Positions 17,776-24,514 of a stretch of DNA of 29,188 bases are shown piece by piece. The DNA lies in IMG/VR virus record IMGVR_UViG_3300030333_003183, positions 1 to 29,188 of that record; one strand, written 5' to 3'. The stretch's first letter is position 1, and each line of letters opens with the position of its first letter. Origin of the DNA: a virus. The position numbers and the translations under genes are program-made. The notes beneath the pieces are model-generated. The model made no database searches and was not told the origin of the DNA. It saw only the letters and a list, made by a program, of their open reading frames with translations.

Positions 17776-18485
17776 CTTGCTAGACCCTCCAACATCACTT
17801 CACTTTTTACTTTAGTCTTTGGATTAAATACCTCAACTTTATGTTGTAGTTTAGGCATTGTATCAAAGAATTTTTCAATATCCTTAAATTGTTTAGAATT
17901 CATGGACTCAACAAATTCTTTCAATTCTTTTTTAGTACAGTCAGAAGCATCCCAAGATTCTTCTGCAGTATATACTTGATCAATACATTTCATAATAACT
18001 TCAAGAGATTGATCTACTTGAGGTTTATCAGTATCCAGTTCAAAATTAGTCTCAATAAATTGAGTCATAGATGGATAAGCCATCTTAACTGATAAATTAT
18101 CATCTAATTTAATGATATCACTGTGGTCTGGATTCTTTTCAACTTTGATAGCATCAATGTCGATTTCCATTAGAACCTGTGTTTCTCCATCATCAGGACA
18201 GGTTACATTAACCTCAACAGTTTCACCAACAGATTTTGCACGAACATTTAAAAATAGATATTCAATATCAAACGTCGCCATTTTTTCGACTTTGATACCT
18301 CGTGTTTGAACACATTGTCCTATTACTGTTTTAATTGCTTCAGAAATCTGCTTTTGATTTTCAGATTCTAAGGCCATAATCAGAATTTTTTCTTCTCTAA
18401 CTAAGAATGGTCTATATTTAACTTTTCTTCCACTAGAAGGCAATACCAATTCATAGACAGGGGTATTAATTTTTGGTAAGGGCAT
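17763..18485 (-). CDS. 26: Baseplate hub subunit gp26-like / tail assembly chaperone
   Basis: A 240-residue protein of the T4 gp26 family (T4 gp26: 208 residues). The conserved start MPLPKINTPVYELVLPSSGR, then KVKYRPFLVREEKILIMALE, is characteristic. A mixed beta domain with a CPDDGE turn (residues about 112-117) and an acidic helical C-terminal half (AEESWDASDCTKKELKEFVE) follow. In T4, gp26 is needed for hub assembly. The last codons contain the slippery T_TTT_TTC, 2 codons before the stop, so part of the product probably continues as a fusion. The gene follows a 47-base AT-rich gap with TATATAATATATAATG on the minus strand, a possible late promoter. I am confident of the family; the chaperone role is inferred from the frameshift arrangement. 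Confidence 0.85.
   Translation of the reverse strand: MPLPKINTPVYELVLPSSGRKVKYRPFLVREEKILIMALESENQKQISEAIKTVIGQCVQTRGIKVEKMATFDIEYLFLNVRAKSVGETVEVNVTCPDDGETQVLMEIDIDAIKVEKNPDHSDIIKLDDNLSVKMAYPSMTQFIETNFELDTDKPQVDQSLEVIMKCIDQVYTAEESWDASDCTKKELKEFVESMNSKQFKDIEKFFDTMPKLQHKVEVFNPKTKVKSEVMLEGLASFFA
17769..17775 (-). promoter_or_regulatory. -1 ribosomal frameshift slippery site T_TTT_TTC
   Basis: In the gp26 frame the codons read AGT TTT TTC GCT TAG. The seven bases T_TTT_TTC fit the X_XXY_YYZ rule. After slipping, reading continues CGC TTA GCT and stays open for 61 codons. The zero-frame stop lies only one codon further on. Confidence 0.7.
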
Positions 18486-18532
18486 AATAAATCAAATCAT
18501 TATATATTATATATACGGGTTTCACCGACTTT

Positions 18533-19171
18533 TTATTTCATTCTGTATCTATCGTATGCAAACTGAACATTTACCTTTACAAGATCAGCACCACCATATT
18601 GTACGGGTATTGAAGTCATTGACTTTGGAAAAGCATTTACATACTCATAAGTAATACTTTTCTTTGGATCTAGATTCTTTTCAAATTTTGTAATTGTTAA
18701 TACTCCAGACTTGTATCCTATCTTATTATCTCTGTTCATAGGATAGTTTAATCTTCTATAATAATTGTTATCATCAGTACGGGTGATACCTCTAAAATTA
18801 TCATCACCTGCAACATAATCCATCCATCCTTCAAAAAATTTAAGGACGTTATAATCATGATCTACGTAAAATGAGAAGTCACTATCAACATATATTCTTG
18901 TATGTGCAAACTGTTGATTGATTCCCTGATAATTATCTTTAACTTCTGATGTAGCAAATGAACTGGTAGGTAATGTAGCCTCAGCACACATTATACCAAC
19001 CTTATTACCATTTGCATAATCATTAGGCAAATCATAATATTGTTGAAGATATCTCTTTAATTCAAATGATATACCTGCAATATGTACCTGATATTGATTA
19101 TTCAAAGATACCTTACCAAGATCTAATCTGGTAAGAGTACCCATTTTATATTTTGAAATAAGTCCTGCCAC
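18533..19171 (-). CDS. Tail-tube-fold protein, candidate baseplate tube initiator (gp54/gp19-like)
   Basis: A 212-residue protein with GTG start (MAGLISKYKMGTLTRLDLGK). The pattern LNNQYQVHIAGI at the start of a beta segment, CAEATLPTSSFATSEV, and HTRIYVDSDFSFYVDHDYNV followed by LKFFEGWMDYV is that of T4 gp19-type tube proteins and their baseplate paralogue gp54. The C-terminal part (KSITYEYVNAFPKSMTSIPV) completes the usual fold. Lying beside gp4, gp48, gp53 and gp26 genes suggests the baseplate initiator gp54 rather than the main tube, whose gene normally lies next to the sheath gene. T4 gp54 is longer (320 residues). Its start is 34 bases from the divergent gp4-like gene. Confidence 0.6.
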   Translation of the reverse strand: MAGLISKYKMGTLTRLDLGKVSLNNQYQVHIAGISFELKRYLQQYYDLPNDYANGNKVGIMCAEATLPTSSFATSEVKDNYQGINQQFAHTRIYVDSDFSFYVDHDYNVLKFFEGWMDYVAGDDNFRGITRTDDNNYYRRLNYPMNRDNKIGYKSGVLTITKFEKNLDPKKSITYEYVNAFPKSMTSIPVQYGGADLVKVNVQFAYDRYRMK

Positions 19172-19205
19172 TCTAAATATAGTTATATTATTATATTTCT
19201 ATTTA
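19172..19205. promoter_or_regulatory. 34-bp divergent intergenic region, AT-only-like
   Basis: Only 34 bases separate the divergent GTG starts of the tube-like gene (minus) and the gp4-like gene (plus). The segment is almost all A/T. It reads CTAAATATAG on the plus strand and contains AATATAATAATATAAC on the minus strand, with no exact TATAAATA and no TTGACA. Both transcripts must start within it or within the opposite gene. Confidence 0.45.
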
Positions 19206-19643
19206 GTGTCTTACAAAGGAAGATATCAACCAAGTAACCCATTGAAGTACAAAGGTAACTTTCGAAACATAATTTACCGTTCTTTATGGGAACGTAAATT
19301 CATGGTTTACTGTGATAAAAACGAAAACATTTTGGAGTGGGGAAGTGAAGAAATATTCCTCCCATACAGATCTCCAGTTGATAATAGGATTCATAGATAC
19401 TTTCCAGATTTTTATATCAAGGTTAAAGAATCAACGGGTCATGTTAAAAAATATTTAATTGAGGTGAAACCAAAAAAACAATGCGTAGAACCTAAACCTC
19501 AAAAAAAGAAAACAAAAGGGTATATCTACGAAGTTTATGAATATGCTAGAAATCAAGCAAAATGGAAAGCAGCAAGAGAGTATTGTGCTGACCGAATGTG
19601 GGAATTTAAAGTATTAACAGAAGACGAATTAGGTATCAAGTAA
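19206..19643 (+). CDS. 4: Head completion protein gp4-like
   Basis: A 145-residue protein (T4 gp4 is 150). The start is MSYKGRYQPSNPLKYKGNFR, followed by NIIYRSLWERKFMVYCDKNE and NILEWGSEEIFLPYRSPVDN. The YFPDFYIKV and LIEVKPKKQC motifs look like the D...ExK core of a TnsA/restriction-endonuclease fold: Asp67 region, Glu86-x-Lys88. T4 gp4 (also called 50/65) completes DNA-filled heads before tail joining. The Lys-rich stretch PKKQCVEPKPQKKKTKG is probably DNA-facing. It begins with GTG, opens the plus-strand structural cluster, and its stop overlaps the start of the next gene. Confidence 0.8.
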   Translation: MSYKGRYQPSNPLKYKGNFRNIIYRSLWERKFMVYCDKNENILEWGSEEIFLPYRSPVDNRIHRYFPDFYIKVKESTGHVKKYLIEVKPKKQCVEPKPQKKKTKGYIYEVYEYARNQAKWKAAREYCADRMWEFKVLTEDELGIK

Positions 19644-20158
19644 TGGCTGATAGAAAATTTAGTTGGCAGAAAGAAAACCCTATTGCTAATCCAGCTAAAT
19701 ATGCTGAGATTATGGCCGATATTGATAGAAGAAACCCAACCAAACCTGGCCAATATACGGGTTTACCTGTTCCTGCAGATCAAAAAGAAGACAGACCTAC
19801 TGATGCTAAATTAAATAGATTGCGTAAAGTTGTTGATAATATGACTGGTACTGAAAGTGCAGATGATTTGATGTTAGAAGTAATGAATGCATTGCGTGAA
19901 AGTGGTAAAGTACCAACAGCAGGAAATTATTATACCTTTGTATATAATCCCAAGACACCTAATATTCAATATGATCAAAATCCTTTAGTTGCAGTATCAA
20001 ATGTGTTTAGTTGGGGGTTCAAAGGACTTAACTTTCACTGGGGTCAAATGAGACAATATACATGGGATGAGATCGCTGGTGGACTATATTTGGTCACTGC
20101 TGAGGAACTTTCAGACGCACAAGAGATACCTTTTCAGAATATCCGTATAAATAGATAA
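19643..20158 (+). CDS. Conserved myovirus protein of unknown function (171 aa)
   Basis: A 171-residue protein between gp4- and gp48-like genes. It starts MADRKFSWQKENPIANPAKY. The C-terminal 85 residues hold a striking aromatic segment: YYTFVYNPKTPNIQYDQNPL, then VFSWGFKGLNFHWGQMRQYT and WDEIAGGLY. I recall this pattern as conserved in T4-like marine phages, without a known function. There is no signal peptide or membrane helix. Start overlaps the gp4-like stop by 1 base, so the two are co-translated. Its last codons carry the TATAAATA box that probably drives the next gene. A structural or assembly role is inferred from context only. Confidence 0.7.
   Translation: MADRKFSWQKENPIANPAKYAEIMADIDRRNPTKPGQYTGLPVPADQKEDRPTDAKLNRLRKVVDNMTGTESADDLMLEVMNALRESGKVPTAGNYYTFVYNPKTPNIQYDQNPLVAVSNVFSWGFKGLNFHWGQMRQYTWDEIAGGLYLVTAEELSDAQEIPFQNIRINR
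20146..20153 (+). promoter_or_regulatory. T4-late-like promoter box TATAAATA upstream of gp48
   Basis: An exact TATAAATA on the plus strand, inside the last codons of the 171-residue gene and 21 bases before the gp48-like ATG at 20175. Location and spacing match the minus-strand box at 3155-3162. Confidence 0.55.
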
Positions 20159-20174
20159 TAAAACTGTAATTGTT

Positions 20175-21110
20175 ATGGCAGAAGAGACAACAACTACACA
20201 AACAGATCCTAAACTTACCGAACAACAACAGTCAGATGTCGTAAAAGAATACGAGTCTCTAATTACTGCTAAACCAAAACCAGCAGCTCCAGAGAAATTA
20301 CCCACAGGTTTAAGATATCCATATAGTACAGTAGATAATACTCAAGATTTTTTAAAGTTTACTATTTTTAAATATAAAAGAAGTGGGCAAATCACAAGAG
20401 ATAGTAATGGATTAAAAGCAGATTTATTAGGTAATATTATTCTACCAGTACCCGCACAATTACAAGATAGTAACAATGCTAACTGGGGACAAAGCAATAT
20501 GAATTTTATGGAAGCAGGTGGTGTTAATGCAGCTCAAAATGTGATGGGTGGAAATATGGAAGGAACTGGTAATGAAATAAAGAATTTGGTTAATCAACTT
20601 AAAGGTAATCCTTTAGTTAAAAATTACTTCACAGCACAGGCAATTAGTGCTGTTGGAGGTAATGTTAGTGCTGCTGATATTCTAGCAAGAGATAATGGTC
20701 AGGTATTGAATCCAAATATGGAGTTACTATTTAAAGGGCCAACTATTAGAAATTTTAGTTTTAATTTTAAGTTTACACCAAGATTTCAGAAAGAAGCACA
20801 AACTGTAAGAACTATAATCAAAGCATTCAAAAGAAATATGGCTCCAGAAGGTTCTGGTGGTGCTATGATTAGAACACCAAAAATTTTTGAAATTCAATAT
20901 CTTGGAAAAGCAGCAGATTATTTGAATAGAATTAAATTATGTGCATTGAAATCATGTAATGTTAATTACACTGCAGATGGAACTTGGGCAACATATAATG
21001 ATGGTTCACCAGTTGCTATGACTATGGCTTTAAGTTTTACAGAACTTACACCAGTTTATAATGAAGATTATGCAGCATATGATGATAGTTCAGATGGAGT
21101 TGGATTCTAA
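20175..21110 (+). CDS. 48: Baseplate tail tube cap gp48-like
   Basis: A 311-residue protein (T4 gp48: 364). A Thr/Gln/Lys-rich N-terminal tail leads to YSTVDNTQDFLKFTIFKYKR. A Gly/Asn-rich insertion follows around residues 100-185. Then comes the conserved tube-type core NPNMELLFKGPTIRNFSFNF, KFTPRFQKEAQTVRTIIKAF, and a C-terminal segment ending MALSFTELTPVYNEDYAAYD. Gp48 sits on the hub with gp54 and starts tail tube growth. The pattern LLFKGP...F.F.F.F.PR...EA..V..II..FK is typical of cyanophage gp48. A TATAAATA box lies upstream, and its stop shares bases with the gp53-like start. Confidence 0.85.
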   Translation: MAEETTTTQTDPKLTEQQQSDVVKEYESLITAKPKPAAPEKLPTGLRYPYSTVDNTQDFLKFTIFKYKRSGQITRDSNGLKADLLGNIILPVPAQLQDSNNANWGQSNMNFMEAGGVNAAQNVMGGNMEGTGNEIKNLVNQLKGNPLVKNYFTAQAISAVGGNVSAADILARDNGQVLNPNMELLFKGPTIRNFSFNFKFTPRFQKEAQTVRTIIKAFKRNMAPEGSGGAMIRTPKIFEIQYLGKAADYLNRIKLCALKSCNVNYTADGTWATYNDGSPVAMTMALSFTELTPVYNEDYAAYDDSSDGVGF

Positions 21111-21769
21111 TGGGATATTTTAGAGAGTTACCAGATGTAGCATATCAGAATTTTTTATCTGATAGTCTTTCATCTCAAAGTTATATTGTAGTTAAGAACC
21201 TTTTTAGAAGGAATAAAATACGTGATGATTTAGAAGGTGTATTTACTGTCTTCGACAAGTATGAAATTCAAGAAGGTGCTAGACCTGATAATATCGCACA
21301 AGAATTATATGGCGATGATAAGTTAGATTGGGTTGTTTTATTAACTGCAGGAATTTTAAATGTTAGGGATGATTGGCCTCTAACTAATCAAGAATTATAT
21401 AATTTCTGTGTAGATAAGTATGGTGCAGATATAAATGCTATTCGTCACTATGAAACAAAAGAAATTGTAGATGGAGATGGAAGATTAGTTCTTCCTAAAG
21501 GTAAAAGAGTTGATGGTAATTTTTCAGTTACTTATTTCTATTACAATCAGTACATAACTCCAGCTTCTGTAGATACAATACAAGGAGTTACAAATTTTGA
21601 ATATGAGTTAAAGAAAAATGTAGAGAAGAGTTCTATACATATTCTTAAAAAACGTTACCTTAATCAGTTCCTTAACGATATGAGAGATATAATGGTAGTA
21701 CAAAGATCTTCAAATCGTATTACTGATAAGTTGAGTAGAACGGAAAATACTAAAGTTACAGTGCAATAA
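21110..21769 (+). CDS. 53: Baseplate wedge protein gp53-like
   Basis: A 219-residue protein (T4 gp53: 196). Recognised by MGYFRELPDVAYQNFLSDSL at the start and by the LysM-like region YEIQEGARPDNIAQELYGDD, KLDWVVLLTAGILNVRDDWP and LTNQELYNFCVDKYG. Gp53 binds the wedge complexes and completes the baseplate rim around the hub. The C-terminal helical part (SSIHILKKRYLNQFLNDMRD) is also family-like. It is the last gene of the plus-strand cluster; its stop is immediately followed by the bidirectional terminator at 21770-21793. Confidence 0.88.
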   Translation: MGYFRELPDVAYQNFLSDSLSSQSYIVVKNLFRRNKIRDDLEGVFTVFDKYEIQEGARPDNIAQELYGDDKLDWVVLLTAGILNVRDDWPLTNQELYNFCVDKYGADINAIRHYETKEIVDGDGRLVLPKGKRVDGNFSVTYFYYNQYITPASVDTIQGVTNFEYELKKNVEKSSIHILKKRYLNQFLNDMRDIMVVQRSSNRITDKLSRTENTKVTVQ

Positions 21770-21793
21770 AAAAGGGGTCGTAAGACCCCTTTT
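21770..21793. terminator. Bidirectional intrinsic terminator between gp53 and gp32
   Basis: A perfect 10-bp stem AAAAGGGGTC / GACCCCTTTT with a GTAA tetraloop. The plus strand ends the stem in TTTT and the minus strand has a T-run from the A tract at 21768-21773. It lies between two convergent genes (stops at 21769 and 21801), so it can serve both. Confidence 0.92.
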
Positions 21794-21800
21794 ATTATGT

Positions 21801-22718
21801 TTATTCTGATGCGAGTTTCGCAAAGTATGATAGTGTATCATCCTCCGCTTCTTCATCAGCGGCTCCAACACTTACTGGTGCGGGAGTTGAAGAAACTGCG
21901 TCAGCAACAACTTGTTCTGCCTTGTTTAGGCCTTCACTTAAGTCTTCTAAGTCTTCATCGAATGTAGGACGTGCAGAAGTCTTGTTACCTAATACGTAAC
22001 CTAGACGCTTCTTCAAATCTTCATATGATTTGAATTGATCAGCAGCTACAAATTCTTGAAGTGATGCTTGCTTCTTCCATAATCCTTCCATTGCTTCATC
22101 ATCGTCTAATAATGGACTTTGAGCAGCGAACTCGGAAGAATCATAGTTTCTGTAACCTGCAACGTTCTTAGCCTTCAATTTGAAGTTAGCACCTTGCCAG
22201 AAATCAAATGGATCAATTGCTTCCTCATCTTCAAACTCAGGTTGCATTGCTGCAGTTAGTTTATCAAAGATCTTCTTACCATATTTGAATAAGAAAGTCT
22301 TACCTTCGTTCTCAGGATTAGCAGGATCCTTCACAACATAGATGTTACTAATATAAGTGAGTTTACGTTTCTGTTTTCTTGCAGTATCTTTACCTGCGTC
22401 TGTTCCATTGTTCCAGAGTTGGGTATTGTACTCAGAAACAGGATCTTTTTGACCAAGAGTAGTCAAACTGTTTTCGATATACCAACCACCAGGCCCTTGG
22501 AAGGCATGAGAGTATAGTTTTACGAATGGTAGATCCTCACCTTCTGGTGCAGGTAGAAATCTAATAACAGCATAACCGTTACCTGATTTATCTACGTCTA
22601 ATTTCCAAAGACGGTCATCGCCTGATGCACCGTTGTTATTCATTTTCTCAACTTCTTTAACTAACTTTGCAGTTAATGAGCCAAGTTTGGATTGTTTTTT
22701 TAAGTCTGCGAAAGACAT
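21801..22718 (-). CDS. 32: Single-stranded DNA-binding protein gp32
   Basis: A 305-residue gp32 (T4: 301). The basic N-terminal cooperative-binding segment is MSFADLKKQSKLGSLTAKLV. The OB-fold core includes NGYAVIRFLPAPEGEDLPFV, HAFQGPGGWYIENSLTTLG and KFLF-type strands, and the tail is acidic (AADEEAEDDTLSYFAKLASE), used in T4 to bind replication partners. The protein contains no cysteine: the T4 zinc ligands (His-Cys-Cys-x-x-Cys) are reduced to a single His in YSHAF, and CPVC is DPVS. It coats ssDNA in replication, recombination and repair. A consensus sigma70 promoter and a tandem AAATTAATCC leader precede it, suggesting early expression with autoregulation. Genes for gp59 and a DUF1825-like protein lie just upstream. 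Confidence 0.95.
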   Translation of the reverse strand: MSFADLKKQSKLGSLTAKLVKEVEKMNNNGASGDDRLWKLDVDKSGNGYAVIRFLPAPEGEDLPFVKLYSHAFQGPGGWYIENSLTTLGQKDPVSEYNTQLWNNGTDAGKDTARKQKRKLTYISNIYVVKDPANPENEGKTFLFKYGKKIFDKLTAAMQPEFEDEEAIDPFDFWQGANFKLKAKNVAGYRNYDSSEFAAQSPLLDDDEAMEGLWKKQASLQEFVAADQFKSYEDLKKRLGYVLGNKTSARPTFDEDLEDLSEGLNKAEQVVADAVSSTPAPVSVGAADEEAEDDTLSYFAKLASE

Positions 22719-22731
22719 AATTGGATACCTC

Positions 22732-22755
22732 GGATTAATTTGGATTAATTTGGAT
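22732..22755 (-). promoter_or_regulatory. gp32 leader with tandem 10-bp repeat, candidate autoregulatory operator
   Basis: The predicted 5' leader holds two exact copies of a 10-base unit (22732-22741 and 22742-22751, read AAATTAATCC on the minus strand) just before the GAGG ribosome-binding site. A third partial copy follows. In T4, gp32 represses its own translation by binding an unstructured A/U-rich repeated leader; this arrangement looks alike. Confidence 0.55.
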
Positions 22756-22761
22756 GTTTAG

Positions 22762-22790
22762 ATTATACCATACATTGACTTAAATGTCAA
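22762..22790 (-). promoter_or_regulatory. 32: Consensus sigma70 promoter of gp32
   Basis: Minus strand TTGACA (22785-22790), 17-base spacer, TATAAT (22762-22767): both hexamers perfect. The -35 lies inside the end of the upstream gene. An inverted repeat TTGAC-6-GTCAA (22775-22790) overlaps the -35 and could bind a regulator. The transcript would start near 22755, giving a leader of about 37 bases. Confidence 0.85.
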
Positions 22791-23112
22791 GATGGTCTTT
22801 CATTTTTTGAATGGTTTTACCCATCCCCTTGAATAATGTGATTATATCAGTACCTTCTGGGAAACCCAACATGGTAAGTGATTGTTCTAAATTCTTTTTC
22901 ATCTCTTCAGCTGCAGGATCATCAGACAAGGATAATCTTGTGTACATGACCTTTTGCTTTTCAAGTAAAGAACTTAATTGTTCAACGTGTTCCATTTTTT
23001 CCTCATCGGGCATTTTATTAAAATTCATCATGTCTCCATAAACTTCTTGTTGAAGTTTATTGATTTCTCTAAGTTCCTCTCTTACAAGAGGTGAATCAAA
23101 AAATTCACTCAT
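22780..23112 (-). CDS. DUF1825-like small protein shared with cyanobacteria
   Basis: A 110-residue, helical protein: MSEFFDSPLVREELREINKL at the start, MPDEEKMEHVEQLSSLLEKQ in the middle, KVMYTRLSLSDDPAAEEM, then GMGKTIQKMKDHLDI. I recognise the spacing FFDS..V.EE...I...Q / K...VE....L.EK.K....R..LS.D..A..M / MK as that of the DUF1825 family of cyanobacterial proteins, which cyanophages also carry. Function is unknown. It lies between gp59 and gp32, the place of gene 33 in some T4 maps, but a better gp33 candidate exists at 25145-25375. Start overlaps gp59 stop by 8 bases. The gp32 promoter -35 lies in its last codons. Confidence 0.75.
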   Translation of the reverse strand: MSEFFDSPLVREELREINKLQQEVYGDMMNFNKMPDEEKMEHVEQLSSLLEKQKVMYTRLSLSDDPAAEEMKKNLEQSLTMLGFPEGTDIITLFKGMGKTIQKMKDHLDI

Positions 23113-23701
23113 TGATAATGTCTCTTAATACGTTTTTATAATGGAATACATTAATATTTATAAAGGGAATGTATTTTTTTATCTTTAAACTGACGGATTC
23201 CCACACTGGATCTTTTAGTTTCTTATCAAAGTTTTTTGCGAAAGAAAAGACTTTTTCCAGTATCGTAAGCGTTTCTAAACTTATCTCTCCACCCAGATAC
23301 TTTTTTAGTAATGGTGGATGGCCCTTCGAGCAATCGAATACTTCTTCTAAGTTGTTTTCGTATATCAATTTCTCTACTTGTTCTTTGAATAAGTAAGTCA
23401 AACTCTGTTTGCGTCTTTTCCAATCTGCGTAGTTTCTTTCTCCAGAATTGATAATTTCTCCAATCCATAGGTTTTGTGGGTTATCGGTTGTTACAAAGTT
23501 TGCTAATAAGAAGTTTACGACTTCTTCGTCAGAGTATTTTCTGGATGTTTTTTCAAACCAGTATTTGTCTTTTCTTTTGTTAAAGGCAGACATTGTAGCC
23601 CTTGACTTACCACCATATTTTATAAAGTCATACTTAGGGTTAGTAAAATGACTTTTCATAGAGAGATAGGTTTGGTAAGTTTCAAATGGTGTCACTTTCA
23701 T
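23105..23701 (-). CDS. 59: gp59 loader of replicative helicase
   Basis: A 198-residue all-alpha, basic protein (T4 gp59: 217). The start MKVTPFETYQTYLSMKSHFT, then NPKYDFIKYGGKSRATMSAF, is diagnostic, followed by KRKDKYWFEKTSRKYSDEEV and VNFLLANF. The C-terminal half (HPPLLKKYLGGEISLETLTI) is also family-like. Gp59 binds replication forks and gp32 and loads the gp41 helicase. It overlaps the upstream oxygenase gene by 4 bases (ATGA) and the downstream DUF1825-like gene by 8 bases, so it is part of a coupled replication transcript reaching gp32. Confidence 0.9.
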   Translation of the reverse strand: MKVTPFETYQTYLSMKSHFTNPKYDFIKYGGKSRATMSAFNKRKDKYWFEKTSRKYSDEEVVNFLLANFVTTDNPQNLWIGEIINSGERNYADWKRRKQSLTYLFKEQVEKLIYENNLEEVFDCSKGHPPLLKKYLGGEISLETLTILEKVFSFAKNFDKKLKDPVWESVSLKIKKYIPFININVFHYKNVLRDIINE

Positions 23702-24324
23702 TTAATCTCAATTTCCATTCCATTAAAAGATCTGTAATGTCCTATTCTACCAGCTGGAAAAGTATTGACCACCAGACTGTATCTATCATTAAAATCTTTA
23801 CTTGGTCTTACTTGGTGATATGTATTAGAAGGAAATAAACTTAGAGTACCTGCTTTTGCACGTACTTTATGACTAATATCATGAGGGTCGTCCAAGCTCC
23901 TTGGAGTTACCAATGGTTGTTTATCCACTTCCCATATACTATTATGATAGATTGTAGTACCTGTAGGTGAGTCTGTCAAGTAAAGAACACCACTTATATA
24001 AGAATTGGTATGAAAATGTTTTGGTTGATGTGTATTATATGTAGTGACTACACCCCAAGCCTGAGTAATATCTATACGATCACACTGCAAATTTCTTACT
24101 ATTTTTACCTCATCTAAACATGCAAGTATCCAATTCATAATAGGTGCATACTCAGGTTTGAGATTAAGACGGGAATCTTCAGTCATTCCAGAAATATCAT
24201 AACCCTCAGCATTTCCCTGATGAATTAATTCTTCTTTTTTAAGTAATTCTAATGCTAATGCTGTAATCTTTGGATCAGCTTGAAACTCATATATGGTCTG
24301 AGGTAATACTTCAATCTGTTTCAT
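23698..24324 (-). CDS. 2OG-Fe(II) oxygenase-like protein (208 aa)
   Basis: A 208-residue protein of the putative 2OG-Fe(II) oxygenase family common in cyanophages. The double-stranded beta-helix shows HQPKHFHTNSYISGVLYLTD (residues about 99-118; His103 and His105 as metal-binding candidates), then LSLFPSNTYHQVRPSKDFND (distal His170) and RYSLVVN (Arg181 for 2-oxoglutarate). The classical HxD is not evident: residue 107 is Asn. Such enzymes hydroxylate or otherwise oxidise an unknown substrate, possibly a protein or nucleobase. It shares 14 bases with the upstream small ORF and 4 with gp59. It is distinct from the second oxygenase at 28533-29042. Confidence 0.75.
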   Translation of the reverse strand: MKQIEVLPQTIYEFQADPKITALALELLKKEELIHQGNAEGYDISGMTEDSRLNLKPEYAPIMNWILACLDEVKIVRNLQCDRIDITQAWGVVTTYNTHQPKHFHTNSYISGVLYLTDSPTGTTIYHNSIWEVDKQPLVTPRSLDDPHDISHKVRAKAGTLSLFPSNTYHQVRPSKDFNDRYSLVVNTFPAGRIGHYRSFNGMEIEIK

Positions 24325-24514
24325 CTTCTACACTCTCTAAATGTTCGATTGCATCAACAGGCACCTCATTTTCACCAATACGATACCAGTGTTCAAGTTC
24401 TCCTGATTTCCAACTCTTACGTTCTCCAATATATTCAAGGTCAGGGAAACTATGTTCTCTAAGCATTGCTTGAAGACGATAATGTGTTAATTCAGTTTTG
24501 TTCGGAATCTTCAT
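24311..24514 (-). CDS. Unknown small protein (67 aa)
   Basis: A 67-residue unknown protein: MKIPNKTELTHYRLQAMLRE, then SWKSGELEHWYRIGENEVPV and an acidic tail ESVEDETD. The composition is coding-like and it fills the space between the 217-residue gene (overlap 23 bases) and the oxygenase gene (overlap 14 bases) in the same direction. No domain is recognised; a small regulator or binding protein is possible. Confidence 0.55.
   Translation of the reverse strand: MKIPNKTELTHYRLQAMLREHSFPDLEYIGERKSWKSGELEHWYRIGENEVPVDAIEHLESVEDETD

Noticed and set aside
22780-23112. Calling this gene gp33 because it lies between gp59 and gp32
   Set aside because: Its pattern fits DUF1825, and the 76-residue protein at 25145-25375 matches gp33 better.
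23155-23162. TATAAATA on the minus strand inside gp59
   Set aside because: An exact late box, but within coding sequence (codons for Phe-Ile-Asn-Ile) and 43 bases from the next start in an early-type block; probably chance.
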